Origin: Paractinoplanes bogorensis
Lineage (GTDB): Bacteria > Actinomycetota > Actinomycetes > Mycobacteriales > Micromonosporaceae
DNA length: 64,000 nt
Reading direction: 5' to 3'
NCBI RefSeq assembly: GCF_018829635.1
Contig: NZ_JAHKKG010000005.1
Location: forward strand, 62,001-126,000
Each line of letters starts with the position of its first letter. Position 1 is the stretch's first letter. Under the pieces are notes generated by a model. It saw only the letters and a list, made by a program, of their open reading frames with translations. It searched no databases and had not been told where the DNA came from. Below, piece by piece: positions 33,009-42,426 of this stretch. Made by a program: the position numbers and the translations under genes.

Positions 33009-33740
33009 ATGATTCGCCACGCGGAGGCCATGGAGCTCACGGCCTTCGAAAACGCACGCCTGCTCGACCTGCTGCGAGCCCTCACCGACGAGCAGTGGAG
33101 GGCCGCGACCGAGTGCACGCGCTGGACGGTCCGCGACATCGCCGTTCATCTGATCGCTTCGGCCCAGGCGCAGGCCCACCCCACCGAGTTCGTCCGCCAG
33201 GTGCTGGCCGGCCGGCGGCTGAGCGCCCGGATCGGCGCCACACATTGGGTCGACGGCCTCAACGAGGCCCAGCTCCGCGCCCGGACCGCCTGGACCGGCA
33301 GCCAACTCCCGGCACTGTGGCAGCAGCATGCCGCGACCGCCCTCGCCGCTCGGCGCCGTATGCCCGCGGCGATCCGTGCCCTGCCGGTGCTGCCCCTCGG
33401 TACCGGCCTCGGCGTCCACGTCGGCCGGCAGCCATTGAGCTACCTCTTCGACATGGGATTCACCCGGGACGTCTGGATGCACCGCATCGACATCGCCCGG
33501 GCCGCCGGGACGACCCCGGAGCTGACCGCGGGGCACGACGGCCGCATCATCGCCGACATCGTCGAGGAATGGTCCGAGCGCCACGGGCAGCCCTACCTGG
33601 TGACCCTGACCGGCCCGGCCGGCGGCGTCTTCCAGAAGGACGACGGTGACCACCAGACCGTGGACGCCGTCGACTTCGTCCGCATCCTCTCGGGCCGTGC
33701 CGACGGTCCGGGGATCCTCCGCCACAAGCTGCCGCTCTGA
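33009..33740 (+). CDS. Maleylpyruvate isomerase-like (MDMPI) mycothiol-dependent family protein
   Basis: The 243-residue protein has the MDMPI N-terminal domain: a four-helix bundle with LTDEQWRAATECTRWTVRDIAVHLIAS, where the His is a metal ligand. FTRDVWMHRIDIARAAG supplies the second His/Asp pair. Families of this fold use mycothiol as cofactor in actinomycetes. The C-terminal domain resembles SCP2-like folds (YLVTLTGPAGGVFQ). The ATG has GGAGGAG 6 bases upstream. It is co-transcribed with the TetR gene and the next gene. The specific substrate is unknown. Confidence 0.85.
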   Translation: MIRHAEAMELTAFENARLLDLLRALTDEQWRAATECTRWTVRDIAVHLIASAQAQAHPTEFVRQVLAGRRLSARIGATHWVDGLNEAQLRARTAWTGSQLPALWQQHAATALAARRRMPAAIRALPVLPLGTGLGVHVGRQPLSYLFDMGFTRDVWMHRIDIARAAGTTPELTAGHDGRIIADIVEEWSERHGQPYLVTLTGPAGGVFQKDDGDHQTVDAVDFVRILSGRADGPGILRHKLPL

Positions 33741-33755
33741 CCGAAGGGGCCAACC

Positions 33756-34166
33756 ATGTCCACCGACACCCTCAAGACCTACGCCCAGCGCTTCGCAGAC
33801 GAGATCATCAACGCCCGCGATCTGGGCCGCGCGCTCGACGATCTGGTTGCCGAGGACTTCGTCGAGCAGAACCCGATGCCCGGGCAGGGCCCCGGCCGCG
33901 CCGGACTCGCTGACGCGCTCGCCGGCATGTTCGGGGCCTTCCCCGACCTGCACTGGACGCTGCTCGACACCATCGCCGAGGACGACCGGGTCATGACGTT
34001 GTCCACCTGGTCGGGCACCCACCGTGGCGAGTTCCTGGGCATCGCGCCCACCTGCCGTCCCGTCACCGTCGAGGCCTGGACCCTCGACCGCTACCGCGAC
34101 GGCCGTCTGACCGAGAGCCGCATCATCATGGACATCGCCGGTCTGATGGCCCAGCTCGCTGTCTAA
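33756..34166 (+). CDS. SnoaL-like polyketide cyclase-family protein
   Basis: The 136-residue protein is a small NTF2-like fold: [28 protein letters not shown], then [38 protein letters not shown], a typical SnoaL/ester cyclase core. Such proteins catalyse aldol-type cyclisation or related isomerisations, but most genomic copies have no known role. AGGGG precedes the ATG. It is 15 bases after the MDMPI gene. Its TAA overlaps the TAG of ctaD in CTAA (34163-34166). Confidence 0.87.
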   Translation: MSTDTLKTYAQRFADEIINARDLGRALDDLVAEDFVEQNPMPGQGPGRAGLADALAGMFGAFPDLHWTLLDTIAEDDRVMTLSTWSGTHRGEFLGIAPTCRPVTVEAWTLDRYRDGRLTESRIIMDIAGLMAQLAV

Positions 34167-35908
34167 TCGCTGCGGTCCTCCTGATAGCTGGCGCCGCCCG
34201 TCGACTCCTCGGTCAGCGGGCGGGCGCCGCCCTCGGGCGGGCCCGCCGCCGAAGTGACGGCCAGCTCGGGGAACTTGGCGTCGAAGGCGGGCCGCTCGGA
34301 GCGGATGCGCGGCATCTTGTCGAAGTTGCGCAACGGTGGCGGGGTCGAGGTGGCCCACTCCAGCGAGTTTCCGTGCCCCCACGGGTCGGGCGCCGTGACG
34401 ACCGGGCCGACCCGGTAGGAGTGCCACACGTTGTAGAGGAACGGCAGCGTCACGGCGCCCAGGATGAACGAGCCGATCGTCGAGATCGTGTTCAGCGTCG
34501 TGAAACCGTCGCCGGGCAGGTAGTCGACGTAGCGGCGCGGCATGCCCTCGGCGCCCAGCCAGTGCTGCACCAGGAACGTGGTGTGGAAGCCGATGAACGT
34601 CAGCCAGAAGTGGACCTTGCCGAGGCGGTCGTCGAGCATCCGGCCGAACATCTTGGGGAACCAGAAGTAGATGCCCCCGAACACCGCGAACACGATCGTG
34701 CCGAACAGCACGTAGTGGAAGTGCGCGACCACGAAGTACGAGTCGGTCACGTGGAAGTCGATCGGCGGGGAGGCCAGCAGCACTCCGGTGAGACCGCCGA
34801 ACAGGAACGTCACCAGGAAGCCGATGGCGAACATCATCGGCGTCTCGAAGCTGACCTGGCCGCGCCACATGGTGCCGATCCAGACGAAGAACTTCATCCC
34901 GGTCGGCACGGCGATCAGATAGCTGAGCAGGCTGAAGAACGGCAGCAGGACTTGGCCGGTGGCGAACATGTGGTGCGCCCACACCACGAACGACAGCGCC
35001 GAGATGAGCAGCGTGGCCGAGACGAGGCCCTTGTAACCGAAGACGGGCTTGCGGCTGAAGACCGGGATGATCTCGGTGATGATGCCGAAGAAGGGCAGCG
35101 CCACCACGTAGACCTCGGGGTGGCCGAAGAACCAGAACAGGTGCTGCCACAGCATCGGCCCGCCGGTCGCCGCGTCGAACACGTGCGCGCCCAGGATCCG
35201 GTCGGCCCCGAGCACGAGCAGCGCGGCCGCCAGGAACGGGAAGATCAGGATGACCAGCAGGCTGGTCAGCAGGATGTTCCAGGTGAAGATCGGCATCCGG
35301 AACATGGTCATGCCGGGCGCGCGCAGCGTCAGGATCGTGGTGATCATGTTGACGCCGCCGAGGATGGTGCCGAGACCGCTGATCGCGAGGCCGACGACCC
35401 ACATGTTCGCCCCCACGCCGGGCGAGTGCATCGAGTCGCTGAGCGGGGCGTACGCCGTCCAGCCGAAGTCGGCGGCGCCGCCGGGCACGAGGAAGCCGGC
35501 CACGGCGATCGTCCCGCCGAAGAGGTAGAGCCAGTACGCGAACGCGTTGAGCCGGGGGAACGCCACGTCGGGCGCGCCGATCTGGATCGGCACCACGAAG
35601 TTGGCGAAGGCGAACACGATCGGCGTCGCGAACAGCAGCAGCATGATCGTGCCGTGCATGGTGAACAGCTGGTTGTACTGCTCGGGGGACAGGAACTGCA
35701 TGCCCGGCCGGGCCAGCTCGGCCCGCATGAGCAGCGCCATCAGGCCGCCGATCAGGAAGAAGCCGAACGCCGTGGCCAGATACATGATGCCGATCTGCTT
35801 GGCGTCGGTGGTGCGGATCGTGCGCGCGAGGAAGGTGCCCCGGACCTGCCGTCGCACCGGCCAGGGCCGGGTGACGACGGGTAGCGGCTTCGGCTCGACA
35901 GCGGTCAC
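34163..35908 (-). CDS. ctaD: Cytochrome c oxidase subunit I (aa3 type)
   Basis: The 581-residue protein has twelve transmembrane helices and the heme-copper oxidase ligands: HGTIM (heme a), [10 protein letters not shown] (Cu-B His and the Tyr crosslink), WAHHMF (two further Cu-B His) and HFHYVLF (heme a3 and heme a). It reduces O2 and pumps protons. GTG 35908 is chosen because GGAGGAGGC lies 8 bases upstream. It stands alone here: no ctaC, ctaE or heme assembly gene is within view, which is common for ctaD in actinomycetes but leaves open whether it is a second copy. Confidence 0.96.
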   Translation of the reverse strand: MTAVEPKPLPVVTRPWPVRRQVRGTFLARTIRTTDAKQIGIMYLATAFGFFLIGGLMALLMRAELARPGMQFLSPEQYNQLFTMHGTIMLLLFATPIVFAFANFVVPIQIGAPDVAFPRLNAFAYWLYLFGGTIAVAGFLVPGGAADFGWTAYAPLSDSMHSPGVGANMWVVGLAISGLGTILGGVNMITTILTLRAPGMTMFRMPIFTWNILLTSLLVILIFPFLAAALLVLGADRILGAHVFDAATGGPMLWQHLFWFFGHPEVYVVALPFFGIITEIIPVFSRKPVFGYKGLVSATLLISALSFVVWAHHMFATGQVLLPFFSLLSYLIAVPTGMKFFVWIGTMWRGQVSFETPMMFAIGFLVTFLFGGLTGVLLASPPIDFHVTDSYFVVAHFHYVLFGTIVFAVFGGIYFWFPKMFGRMLDDRLGKVHFWLTFIGFHTTFLVQHWLGAEGMPRRYVDYLPGDGFTTLNTISTIGSFILGAVTLPFLYNVWHSYRVGPVVTAPDPWGHGNSLEWATSTPPPLRNFDKMPRIRSERPAFDAKFPELAVTSAAGPPEGGARPLTEESTGGASYQEDRSD

Positions 35909-35997
35909 GGCAGCCTCCTCCGGACGGCCGCGATCGACGACCGTCGAAGGAGACGCTACGCCGCTCCCACCAAGACCACATCCCCTCTGGACTGGGG

Positions 35998-36399
35998 TTA
36001 GTCGACGATGAAGGCGGGCGTGGCGACGCGCGGGGACGCGACGGTGCTGACCACGTAGCGGTAGGTCCACTTGCGGTTGCCGCTGACCAGGCCGACCCAT
36101 GCGCTTCCGGTCGTGGTGGTGGCGAACGTGGCGGTCTGGTCAGTGATCCACTTCTGGCCGCTGCGGTGCTGCAGCGACACCGTGACCTGCCCGGAGCGCC
36201 GGGGCAGGATCTGCATGGTGGCGTGCACGGCGCCCAGAGACCGGTAGTGGGTGACGCCCTTGACGACACGGGTGTATCCGGTCAGCTTGACCGAGGCGAC
36301 CCGGTGTGCGGGCGCGGCGGCGACGCCCGGTGTGGCTGCGAACAGGGCGAGGGGAGCGGCGACGACGGCGGCGAGGAGGGCGGACTTCAGTTTCTGCAC
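35998..36399 (-). CDS. Small secreted protein, Ig-like
   Basis: The 133-residue protein has a signal peptide ([25 protein letters not shown]). The mature region is an all-beta sequence, [51 protein letters not shown] in pieces. Repeated hydrophobic/polar alternation and [27 protein letters not shown] suggest an immunoglobulin-like sandwich. I recognise no family. The start is GTG at 36399. It is followed 89 bases later by ctaD on the same strand, but RBS and spacing suggest an independent unit. Confidence 0.72.
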   Translation of the reverse strand: MQKLKSALLAAVVAAPLALFAATPGVAAAPAHRVASVKLTGYTRVVKGVTHYRSLGAVHATMQILPRRSGQVTVSLQHRSGQKWITDQTATFATTTTGSAWVGLVSGNRKWTYRYVVSTVASPRVATPAFIVD

Positions 36400-36486
36400 A
36401 GCCTTCGCATCGGAGCACCGCCGGCCGAACTGAGCGCATTCGGCGAACTGGCAACGGCCCTGCAACCAACGGCCGCCGGGAGACGG

Positions 36487-38292
36487 TCAGCCGTACACGA
36501 CGAAGCCACCGGGTGGCACGGTGATCGAGATCGCCCGGCCGTTGCGGGCCTCCACCTGCGCCGTACGGCCCTCGTCGGCCGCGACGGTGCTGAAGCGGCA
36601 GGTCAGGCCGTCGCCGAGCGAGTGCAGACCGCTGTCGACCGTGACCCAGGCCGTCCGGGCCGATGCGGGATCCGTATTGATGGCCGCGACCATTTCGGTG
36701 TTCGCCAGAATGCGGGACCAGGCGACCACCGACAACATGCGTGAACCGAGCACGCGCGGCAGCCCGAACGACTCGCCGTCGCCGGAGATCTCGCGCAGAT
36801 ACTGCCGTCCCCGCCGCAGCGCCGGCGTCTCGGACCGCAGCCGAAGGACGCGGGCGAGCTGCTGGTAGATCGGGTTGTCCTCGTCGAACGCATGCCCGCC
36901 GCGGCTGCCGAACGGCCCGAACTCGCCGCCGAACATCGCCTCGCGCAGATACCGGTCGTTGTCCCCGTGCCCGTCGAACGCCTGCTCACTGCCGTAGTAG
37001 ACACACGGGATGCCCAGCGTGGTGGCGTTCAGCGCGAGCGCGGCCAGAGCCAGACGATCAAAGCTTTCCCCGTACGCGAACCGCGCCTTCGCCGACCCCT
37101 TGCGCACCTGATCGTGGTCGTCGTAACTGGTCACCACCCGATCCCGGAACCAGGTGTGCGAGTCCTTGCCGACCTCGAACGAGTTCCGGAACAGCCCGAA
37201 GTACCCGGCCGGGTCGCGGACCCCCTTGACCAGTCCTTCGAGCTGGTCCTGCACGTCGGCGATGCCCAGCGCGGCGTCCATGCCGACCTGCTCCAGGGTC
37301 TGGAAGGCGAACGCGCGGTCCCCGGTGATCTCGGCGATCAGGGCGAAGTTGTCCTTGCCGATGCTCTGGGCGAACTCGTGGACGGCCGACGCGAAGTACC
37401 GGGCCGCACCGGGATCCATGTGCTTGACCGTGTCGACCCGGAAGCCGTCGAGATCCGCATAGGCGATCCAGTACTGGTACGCCCGGGTCAGAGCTTTCAA
37501 CGCCGCCGACGGCCGGTACGAGTCGACGTCTCCCGAGCCGAGGTGCACGTCCTTGAGTCCCTCGAAGTCGCCGTTCCGGAATTCGTCCGGCCAGTCCCAG
37601 TTCCTGATCCGCCCCTGACCGGTGAAGGTCCCCGGCTGTTGCAGCTCGGCCGGCCAGACCGCCCCGTCGGGCCATGCGCTGTCGGGCAGATCGGGCCCGA
37701 ACGGCAGAAGGGGTTTGCCGCTCGCGTCGCGGAACCCCTCGACCCGGTACGGTTGCCCGTCCCATCGCGGGTCGAAGCCGCCCGACGCGGTGAGGTAGCG
37801 GTCGGGGTCGTAGCCGAACACGTCGCCGGTGTGGTTGACGACCACGTCGAGCACGACCGCGATGCCGGCCGCGTGCGCTTCGGTGACCAGGTCGCGCAGG
37901 TCCTCAGCGGTGCCGAAGTGCGGGTCGACGTCGAGGAAGTTCTGTGTCGCGTAGCCGTGGTAGCTGTCGGTGCCGGGCACCTGCCGCAGCACCGGGCTGA
38001 TCCAGACCGCCGTGATGCCCAGTCTTTTCAGGTAGCCGAGCCGGCCGCGCAACCCGGCCAGGGTGCCGCCGAGCCAGCGCGTCCCCGCGTCCCGCCAGTG
38101 CTGTTCGTCGGCCGGAGTGCGGACCGCGTTGCCGTGGTCCTCCGCGCGCAGCGGTGGGCGGTCGACGCCGTCGGAGAACCGGTCGAGCATCAGGAAGTAG
38201 AGGACCCGGTCGCCCCAGTCGGACGGCGAGGCGGTGAACTCGCGTCCGGCGAACTGGGCGAAGTCGAGATCGGCGACACGGCGCACAGGCAT
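36487..38292 (-). CDS. GH13 alpha-amylase-family enzyme (cytoplasmic)
   Basis: The 601-residue enzyme shows the four GH13 regions: DVVVNHTGD; GFRVDTVKH with nucleophile D287; LIAEITGD with acid/base E321; and VTSYDDHDQ with D394. Region IV reads DDHD where most members have NHD. There is no signal peptide, so it acts inside the cell, perhaps on glycogen-derived or imported maltooligosaccharides. An N-terminal extension (LDFAQFAGREFTASPSDW) and a C-terminal beta domain (about 510-601) flank the barrel. Subfamily and exact specificity are not readable. One TTTCCCCGTACG variant of the iterated motif lies near 37065. Confidence 0.93.
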   Translation of the reverse strand: MPVRRVADLDFAQFAGREFTASPSDWGDRVLYFLMLDRFSDGVDRPPLRAEDHGNAVRTPADEQHWRDAGTRWLGGTLAGLRGRLGYLKRLGITAVWISPVLRQVPGTDSYHGYATQNFLDVDPHFGTAEDLRDLVTEAHAAGIAVVLDVVVNHTGDVFGYDPDRYLTASGGFDPRWDGQPYRVEGFRDASGKPLLPFGPDLPDSAWPDGAVWPAELQQPGTFTGQGRIRNWDWPDEFRNGDFEGLKDVHLGSGDVDSYRPSAALKALTRAYQYWIAYADLDGFRVDTVKHMDPGAARYFASAVHEFAQSIGKDNFALIAEITGDRAFAFQTLEQVGMDAALGIADVQDQLEGLVKGVRDPAGYFGLFRNSFEVGKDSHTWFRDRVVTSYDDHDQVRKGSAKARFAYGESFDRLALAALALNATTLGIPCVYYGSEQAFDGHGDNDRYLREAMFGGEFGPFGSRGGHAFDEDNPIYQQLARVLRLRSETPALRRGRQYLREISGDGESFGLPRVLGSRMLSVVAWSRILANTEMVAAINTDPASARTAWVTVDSGLHSLGDGLTCRFSTVAADEGRTAQVEARNGRAISITVPPGGFVVYG

Positions 38293-38369
38293 CCACCGAG
38301 GCTAACGCCGGGTAGCGGCACCGGTACGTGTCGGATCGAGGACGCCCCTGAGCTTGCTTGATTCAAGAG

Positions 38370-38388
38370 TTAGGTTAGCCTCACCTCA
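38370..38388 (+). promoter_or_regulatory. IdeR/DtxR-type iron box
   Basis: TTAGGTTAGCCTCACCTCA matches the 19-bp iron-box consensus at 17 positions. Its last base is the A of the ATG of the ABC transporter ATPase gene. Iron-bound IdeR/DmdR should repress this operon in iron-rich conditions. Confidence 0.85.
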
Positions 38389-39200
38389 TGAATCGGGACG
38401 TGGCGCTCGCGGGGAACGACCTGACGCTCGGCTACGACGGCCGGGCCGTCGTGCACGGTGCGGGCATCGAGTTGGCCGCCGGTCGCGTGGTGGCGCTGGT
38501 CGGACCGAACGGGTCGGGCAAGTCGACGCTGCTGCGGGCCCTGGCGCGGCTGCACACGCCGCAGTCCGGGCAGGTCACGCTGAACGGCGGGGGCGATGCG
38601 TTCGCGTTGCGCCCCAAGGATTTCGCCCGTCAGGTCACGCTGCTGACCCAGTCTCGTCCCACCCCTGGGGGCGTACGGGTGAAGGATGTCGTCGCCTATG
38701 GCCGGCATCCCTATCGTGGCCGTTTCGGATCAGGTGACGCCGACGGGCCCAAGCACGTCGAGAAGGCGATGGGCCTGACCGGAGTGGACACGATGGCCGA
38801 GCGGGCCGTCGACGAGCTGTCCGGCGGTGAGCTGCAGCGGGTCTGGCTGGCCACCTGCCTGGCCCAGGACACCGGCGTCGTGCTGCTGGACGAGCCGACC
38901 ACCTTCCTCGACCTGCGCTACCAGGTCGAGATCCTCGACATCGTGCGCGAGCTGGCCGACGACCATCAGGTCGCGGTCGGCGTCGTGCTGCACGACCTCG
39001 ACCAGGCCGCCGCCGTGGCCGACCAGGTCGTGCTCATGGCCTCGGGCGTCGTGCGGGCCACCGGAAGCCCGGCCGATGTGCTCACCGCCGACCTCCTCAG
39101 CGAGGTGTACGGCCTGCGTATCGAAGTGGCCGTCGGCGACGACGGTCACCTGCACACGCGTCCGATCGGCCGGCACACCAGCCGGTCCGTCACCACCTGA
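38388..39200 (+). CDS. Iron-siderophore ABC transporter ATPase (FecE/FepC type)
   Basis: The 270-residue ATPase has Walker A GPNGSGKST, the Q-loop in LLTQSRPT, the signature LSGGELQR, Walker B VVLLDEPT and the switch His in VLHDLDQA. The sequence clusters with ferric-siderophore ATPases such as FecE/FepC. It is the first gene of a three-gene operon with a lipoprotein receptor and a fused permease. Start and operator coincide: the iron box ends on its ATG, so the leader is very short or absent. Confidence 0.94.
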   Translation: MNRDVALAGNDLTLGYDGRAVVHGAGIELAAGRVVALVGPNGSGKSTLLRALARLHTPQSGQVTLNGGGDAFALRPKDFARQVTLLTQSRPTPGGVRVKDVVAYGRHPYRGRFGSGDADGPKHVEKAMGLTGVDTMAERAVDELSGGELQRVWLATCLAQDTGVVLLDEPTTFLDLRYQVEILDIVRELADDHQVAVGVVLHDLDQAAAVADQVVLMASGVVRATGSPADVLTADLLSEVYGLRIEVAVGDDGHLHTRPIGRHTSRSVTT

Positions 39201-39222
39201 ATCCGAAAGGGAACCCCCCGAT

Positions 39223-40221
39223 ATGGCTATCACCCGCCGAGCGTTCGCCGCTACGACGGCTGCCGCTCTCACCGCAGTGCTGCTCGCGGCCTGCGGCACC
39301 ACCGAGGACCCGGCCGATGCGTCCGGCCCGGCCTCCGCTCCGCCGTCCACCGGACCGGTCGACCTGACCGACGAGCGTGGCGCCTTCCACCTCGACGCCC
39401 CGGCCAAGAACGTCGTCTCGCTCGAGTGGGGCCTGACCGAGAACCTGGTCGCACTGGGCGTCAAGCCGATCGGTCAGGCCGACGTCAAGGGCTACAACGC
39501 CTGGGACAAGAGCGCCCCGATCGACGCCTCCACCCCGGACGTCGGCACCCGCGGTGAGCCCAGCCTGGACGCCATCGCGGCCCTCAAGCCCGACCTGGTG
39601 GTGACCGTCACCGACCTGCCCGAGAACGTCATCGCCCAGATCGCCAAGACCGTGCCGGTGCTCACGCTGCGCGGCTCGGACGGCGCCGACCCGATCGGCT
39701 ACATGCGCAAGACGGTCACCACGCTCGCGCAGGTCACCGGCACCCAGGCCCAGGGCGAGAAGCTGCTGACCGACTTCGGCGCCAAGGTCGCCGCGGGCAA
39801 GGAGGCGCTGGCCACGGCGAACAAGGCCGGTGCGCCGTTCGTGATGGTCGACGGCTGGGTCGAGTCCGGCAACGTCTCGCTGCGCATGTACACGCCGACC
39901 TCGTTCTTCGGCGGCGTCGCCAAGGAGCTGGGCCTGGAGAACCAGTGGACCTCGGGCGGCGACAAGGACTACGGGCTCGCGCAGAACGACGTCGAGGGCC
40001 TCACGAAGATCACCAACAAGGACACCACCTTCATCTACGTGGCCAACGACGCCGACGGCGGCGACTTCACCACCAACCTGAAGAGCAACGCGGTCTGGAA
40101 GCAGCTGCCCTTCGTCACCGGCGACAAGGTCAAGCGCATCCCGGACGGCATCTGGATGTTCGGCGGCCCGGCCTCGGCCACGGCCTACATCGACGCGCTC
40201 ACCTCCGCGCTGACGTCATGA
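39223..40221 (+). CDS. Iron-siderophore substrate-binding lipoprotein
   Basis: The 332-residue protein has an RR-containing signal (ITRRAFAATTAAALTAVLLAAC), possibly Tat-type, with the lipid-modified Cys at the end. The FhuD/FepB-like fold is seen as KNVVSLEWGLTENLVALGVKPIGQADV, then SLDAIAALKPDLVVTVTDLP and GYMRKTVTTLAQVTGTQAQG. It captures ferri-siderophore outside the cell. AAAGGG precedes the ATG. Its stop overlaps the permease start in ATGA. Confidence 0.94.
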   Translation: MAITRRAFAATTAAALTAVLLAACGTTEDPADASGPASAPPSTGPVDLTDERGAFHLDAPAKNVVSLEWGLTENLVALGVKPIGQADVKGYNAWDKSAPIDASTPDVGTRGEPSLDAIAALKPDLVVTVTDLPENVIAQIAKTVPVLTLRGSDGADPIGYMRKTVTTLAQVTGTQAQGEKLLTDFGAKVAAGKEALATANKAGAPFVMVDGWVESGNVSLRMYTPTSFFGGVAKELGLENQWTSGGDKDYGLAQNDVEGLTKITNKDTTFIYVANDADGGDFTTNLKSNAVWKQLPFVTGDKVKRIPDGIWMFGGPASATAYIDALTSALTS

Positions 40222-42329
40222 CCGCGAGCACGACCGCCCCGGCGGTTGCCCCGCCCCGGAGCACAAGCGAGACTTTCCGCCCGTACGGGAAAATCATCGC
40301 CGTCTTCGCCGTGGCGGTCGTGCTGCTGGCCGTCCTGTCGGCGGTGCACCTCACGCAGGGCACGGCCGACGTCGGACTCGGTGAACTGATCCGCGCACTG
40401 CAACCCGGCGGCGAGACCGACGACGCCCGTACGCAGGCCGTCGCCGTCCTCGTCGCCAGTCGGTTGCCGCGCCTGTTCGCCGCGCTGCTGGTCGGTCTCG
40501 GAGTCGCCATCGCCGGCGCCGTCCTGCAATCGGTCGCGCGCAACCCGCTGGCCTCGCCCGACACGCTGGCCGTCAACGCCGGCGCGTACGTCTCGGTCGT
40601 CGCCGTGGCCGCGTTCGGCATCTCGCTGCCGTTCTTCGCGGGCGGCTCGGTCGCGTTCGTGGGCGGCCTGCTCGCCTCGGGCCTGGTGCTGCTCGTCGCG
40701 CGCGGCGGGGCGGCCGGCCCGACCCGGCTCGTGCTGGCCGGCTCGGCCGTCGCCCTGGCGCTCAACTCGCTGACCACCGTGCTGCTGATGCTGTTCCAGC
40801 AGAACACGATCGGCCTGTTCGCGTGGGGGAGCGGCACCACCGTCCAGAGCGGAACCCAGAACGTCACCATGGCGGCGCCGGTCGTCGCCGCCGGGGTGCT
40901 GGCCGCACTGCTGCTCGCCCACCGGCTCGACGTGCTCGGCCTCGGCGACGACTCGGCCCGGGTCCTCGGTGTGGACGTACGCCGTACGCGGGTGCTCTCA
41001 GTGACCGTGGCCGTGTTGCTCTCCGCGATCGCCGTGACCGTGGCCGGGCCGATCGGCTTCGTCGGGCTCAGCGCGCCGGTCATCGCCCGGCTGGTCACCC
41101 GCCGCGTGCCCGGGCTGGGCGCACACCTGCTGCTCCTGCCCTTCGCGGGAATCGTCGGCGCCCTCACCGTCGTCGGCGCCGACGTGCTCCTGCGCCTGAT
41201 CATCCCCTCGTCGACCGCCATCTCGGTGCCGACCGGCGTGGTCACCACTCTGGCCGGCGCGGCCGTGCTGGTCTGGCTGGCCCGGCGCCTGCGCGACGGC
41301 GGACCGGCCGCCGCTCCCACCCGTGGGGCCAACGGCACAGTTCGATCCCGTACGTGGGTGGTCATTGTCGGCGTCACACTGGGCGTCCTGCTGGTCGCCG
41401 CCTTCGTGTCCGCTCTGCTGCTGGGCGACCGCCTGATCCTGCTCGGCGACGTCATGAACTGGCTGAGCGGCTCGGCCGGCCGTCAGGTCTCGTTCGTCCT
41501 CGACCAGCGCTGGCCCCGGGTGCTGGCCGCTCTGCTCGGCGGGGCCGCACTCGCCCTGGCCGGCGCGATCGTGCAGGCCGTGTGCCGCAACGCCCTGGCC
41601 GAACCCAGCCTGCTCGGCGTCACCCCGGGCGCGTCGGTCGGCGCGGTCGCCGTGGTGCTGCTCGTCCCCGGCGTCGGCGGCTGGCCGGTGATGGGCGTGG
41701 CCACCCTGTTCGCGCTCGGCACGTTCGCCCTCGTCTACCGCCTGTCCGCCAGCCGTGGCCTGTCGTCCGACCGCATCGTGCTCGTCGGCGTGGGCGTCAG
41801 CGCCGCCGCCACCGCGCTGACCACGCTGGTGGTGGTCGTCGTCTCCCCGTGGAACGTCGGCACCGCCCTGACCTGGCTGGCCGGTTCCACCTACGGGCGC
41901 AGCCTCAGCCAGGTCATGCCGGTCCTGGTCATGCTGGCCGTGGCACTGCCGGTCACCCTGATCGCGAGCCGCACCCTCGACCTGGTCGCCCTCGACGAGG
42001 ACGTGCCCCGTGTGCTCGGTGTCCCGCTCGACCGGGCCCGCCTCGGCCTGCTCGGCCTGGCCGCGGTGCTGACCGCGGCCGCGGCGACGGCGGTGGGCGC
42101 GCTCGGCTTCGTCGGCCTGGTCGCCCCGCATGCGGCCCGCGCCCTGGTCGGCGGCAGCCATGCGCGTTCGGTGCCGGTCGCCGTCGCACTGGGCGCGCTG
42201 CTGGTGTGCGTGGCCGACACGTTGGGCCGCATGGTCATCGCGCCCGCTCAGCTGGCCGCCGGGCTGGTCACCGCGCTGATCGGTGCTCCGTACTTCGTCT
42301 GGCTGCTCTGGCGCAGCCGCTCCGCCTAG
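40218..42329 (+). CDS. Fused double FecCD-type permease for iron-siderophore uptake
   Basis: The 703-residue membrane protein contains two FecCD units in one chain, as in FhuB. The first runs about 20-350 (RLPRLFAALLVGLGVAIAGAVLQSVARNPLASPDTLAVNAGA, later GPIGFVGLSAPVIAR), the second about 375-700 (RWPRVLAALLGGAALALAGAIVQAVCRNALAEPSLLGV, later GALGFVGLVAPHAAR). Each unit has the cytoplasmic loop that docks the ATPase. It completes an ATPase-receptor-permease operon under an iron box. One iterated DNA motif lies at 40282. Its TAG (42327-42329) is the outer copy of a tandem array that repeats the convergent CPBP gene's 3' end. Confidence 0.93.
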   Translation: MTASTTAPAVAPPRSTSETFRPYGKIIAVFAVAVVLLAVLSAVHLTQGTADVGLGELIRALQPGGETDDARTQAVAVLVASRLPRLFAALLVGLGVAIAGAVLQSVARNPLASPDTLAVNAGAYVSVVAVAAFGISLPFFAGGSVAFVGGLLASGLVLLVARGGAAGPTRLVLAGSAVALALNSLTTVLLMLFQQNTIGLFAWGSGTTVQSGTQNVTMAAPVVAAGVLAALLLAHRLDVLGLGDDSARVLGVDVRRTRVLSVTVAVLLSAIAVTVAGPIGFVGLSAPVIARLVTRRVPGLGAHLLLLPFAGIVGALTVVGADVLLRLIIPSSTAISVPTGVVTTLAGAAVLVWLARRLRDGGPAAAPTRGANGTVRSRTWVVIVGVTLGVLLVAAFVSALLLGDRLILLGDVMNWLSGSAGRQVSFVLDQRWPRVLAALLGGAALALAGAIVQAVCRNALAEPSLLGVTPGASVGAVAVVLLVPGVGGWPVMGVATLFALGTFALVYRLSASRGLSSDRIVLVGVGVSAAATALTTLVVVVVSPWNVGTALTWLAGSTYGRSLSQVMPVLVMLAVALPVTLIASRTLDLVALDEDVPRVLGVPLDRARLGLLGLAAVLTAAAATAVGALGFVGLVAPHAARALVGGSHARSVPVAVALGALLVCVADTLGRMVIAPAQLAAGLVTALIGAPYFVWLLWRSRSA

Positions 42330-42426
42330 CCGACCGCCTCGGGTGGCGCCGGCCGGCTGCTTGCGCGGCCTAGCTCACTGCCCGGGTAGCGCCAGCCGGC
42401 TGGTTGCGCGGCCTAGCTGACTGCTC
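42326..42426. repeat. 43-bp tandem repeat between two convergent genes
   Basis: Units starting with CTAG lie at 42326 (44 bases), 42370 (43 bases) and 42413. The first two share most of their sequence, for example GCGCC-GCCGGCTG-TTGCGCGGC. The third begins the CPBP gene's 3' end and matches over about 14 bases (CTAGCTGACTGCTCG). The CTAG in the outer unit contains the permease stop TAG; the CTAG at 42413 contains the CPBP stop on the other strand. Confidence 0.93.

Noticed and set aside
32550..36269. A 1239-codon minus-strand frame
   Set aside because: It covers antisense and out-of-frame shadows of the TetR, MDMPI, SnoaL and ctaD genes. Each of those has clear family motifs in its own frame.
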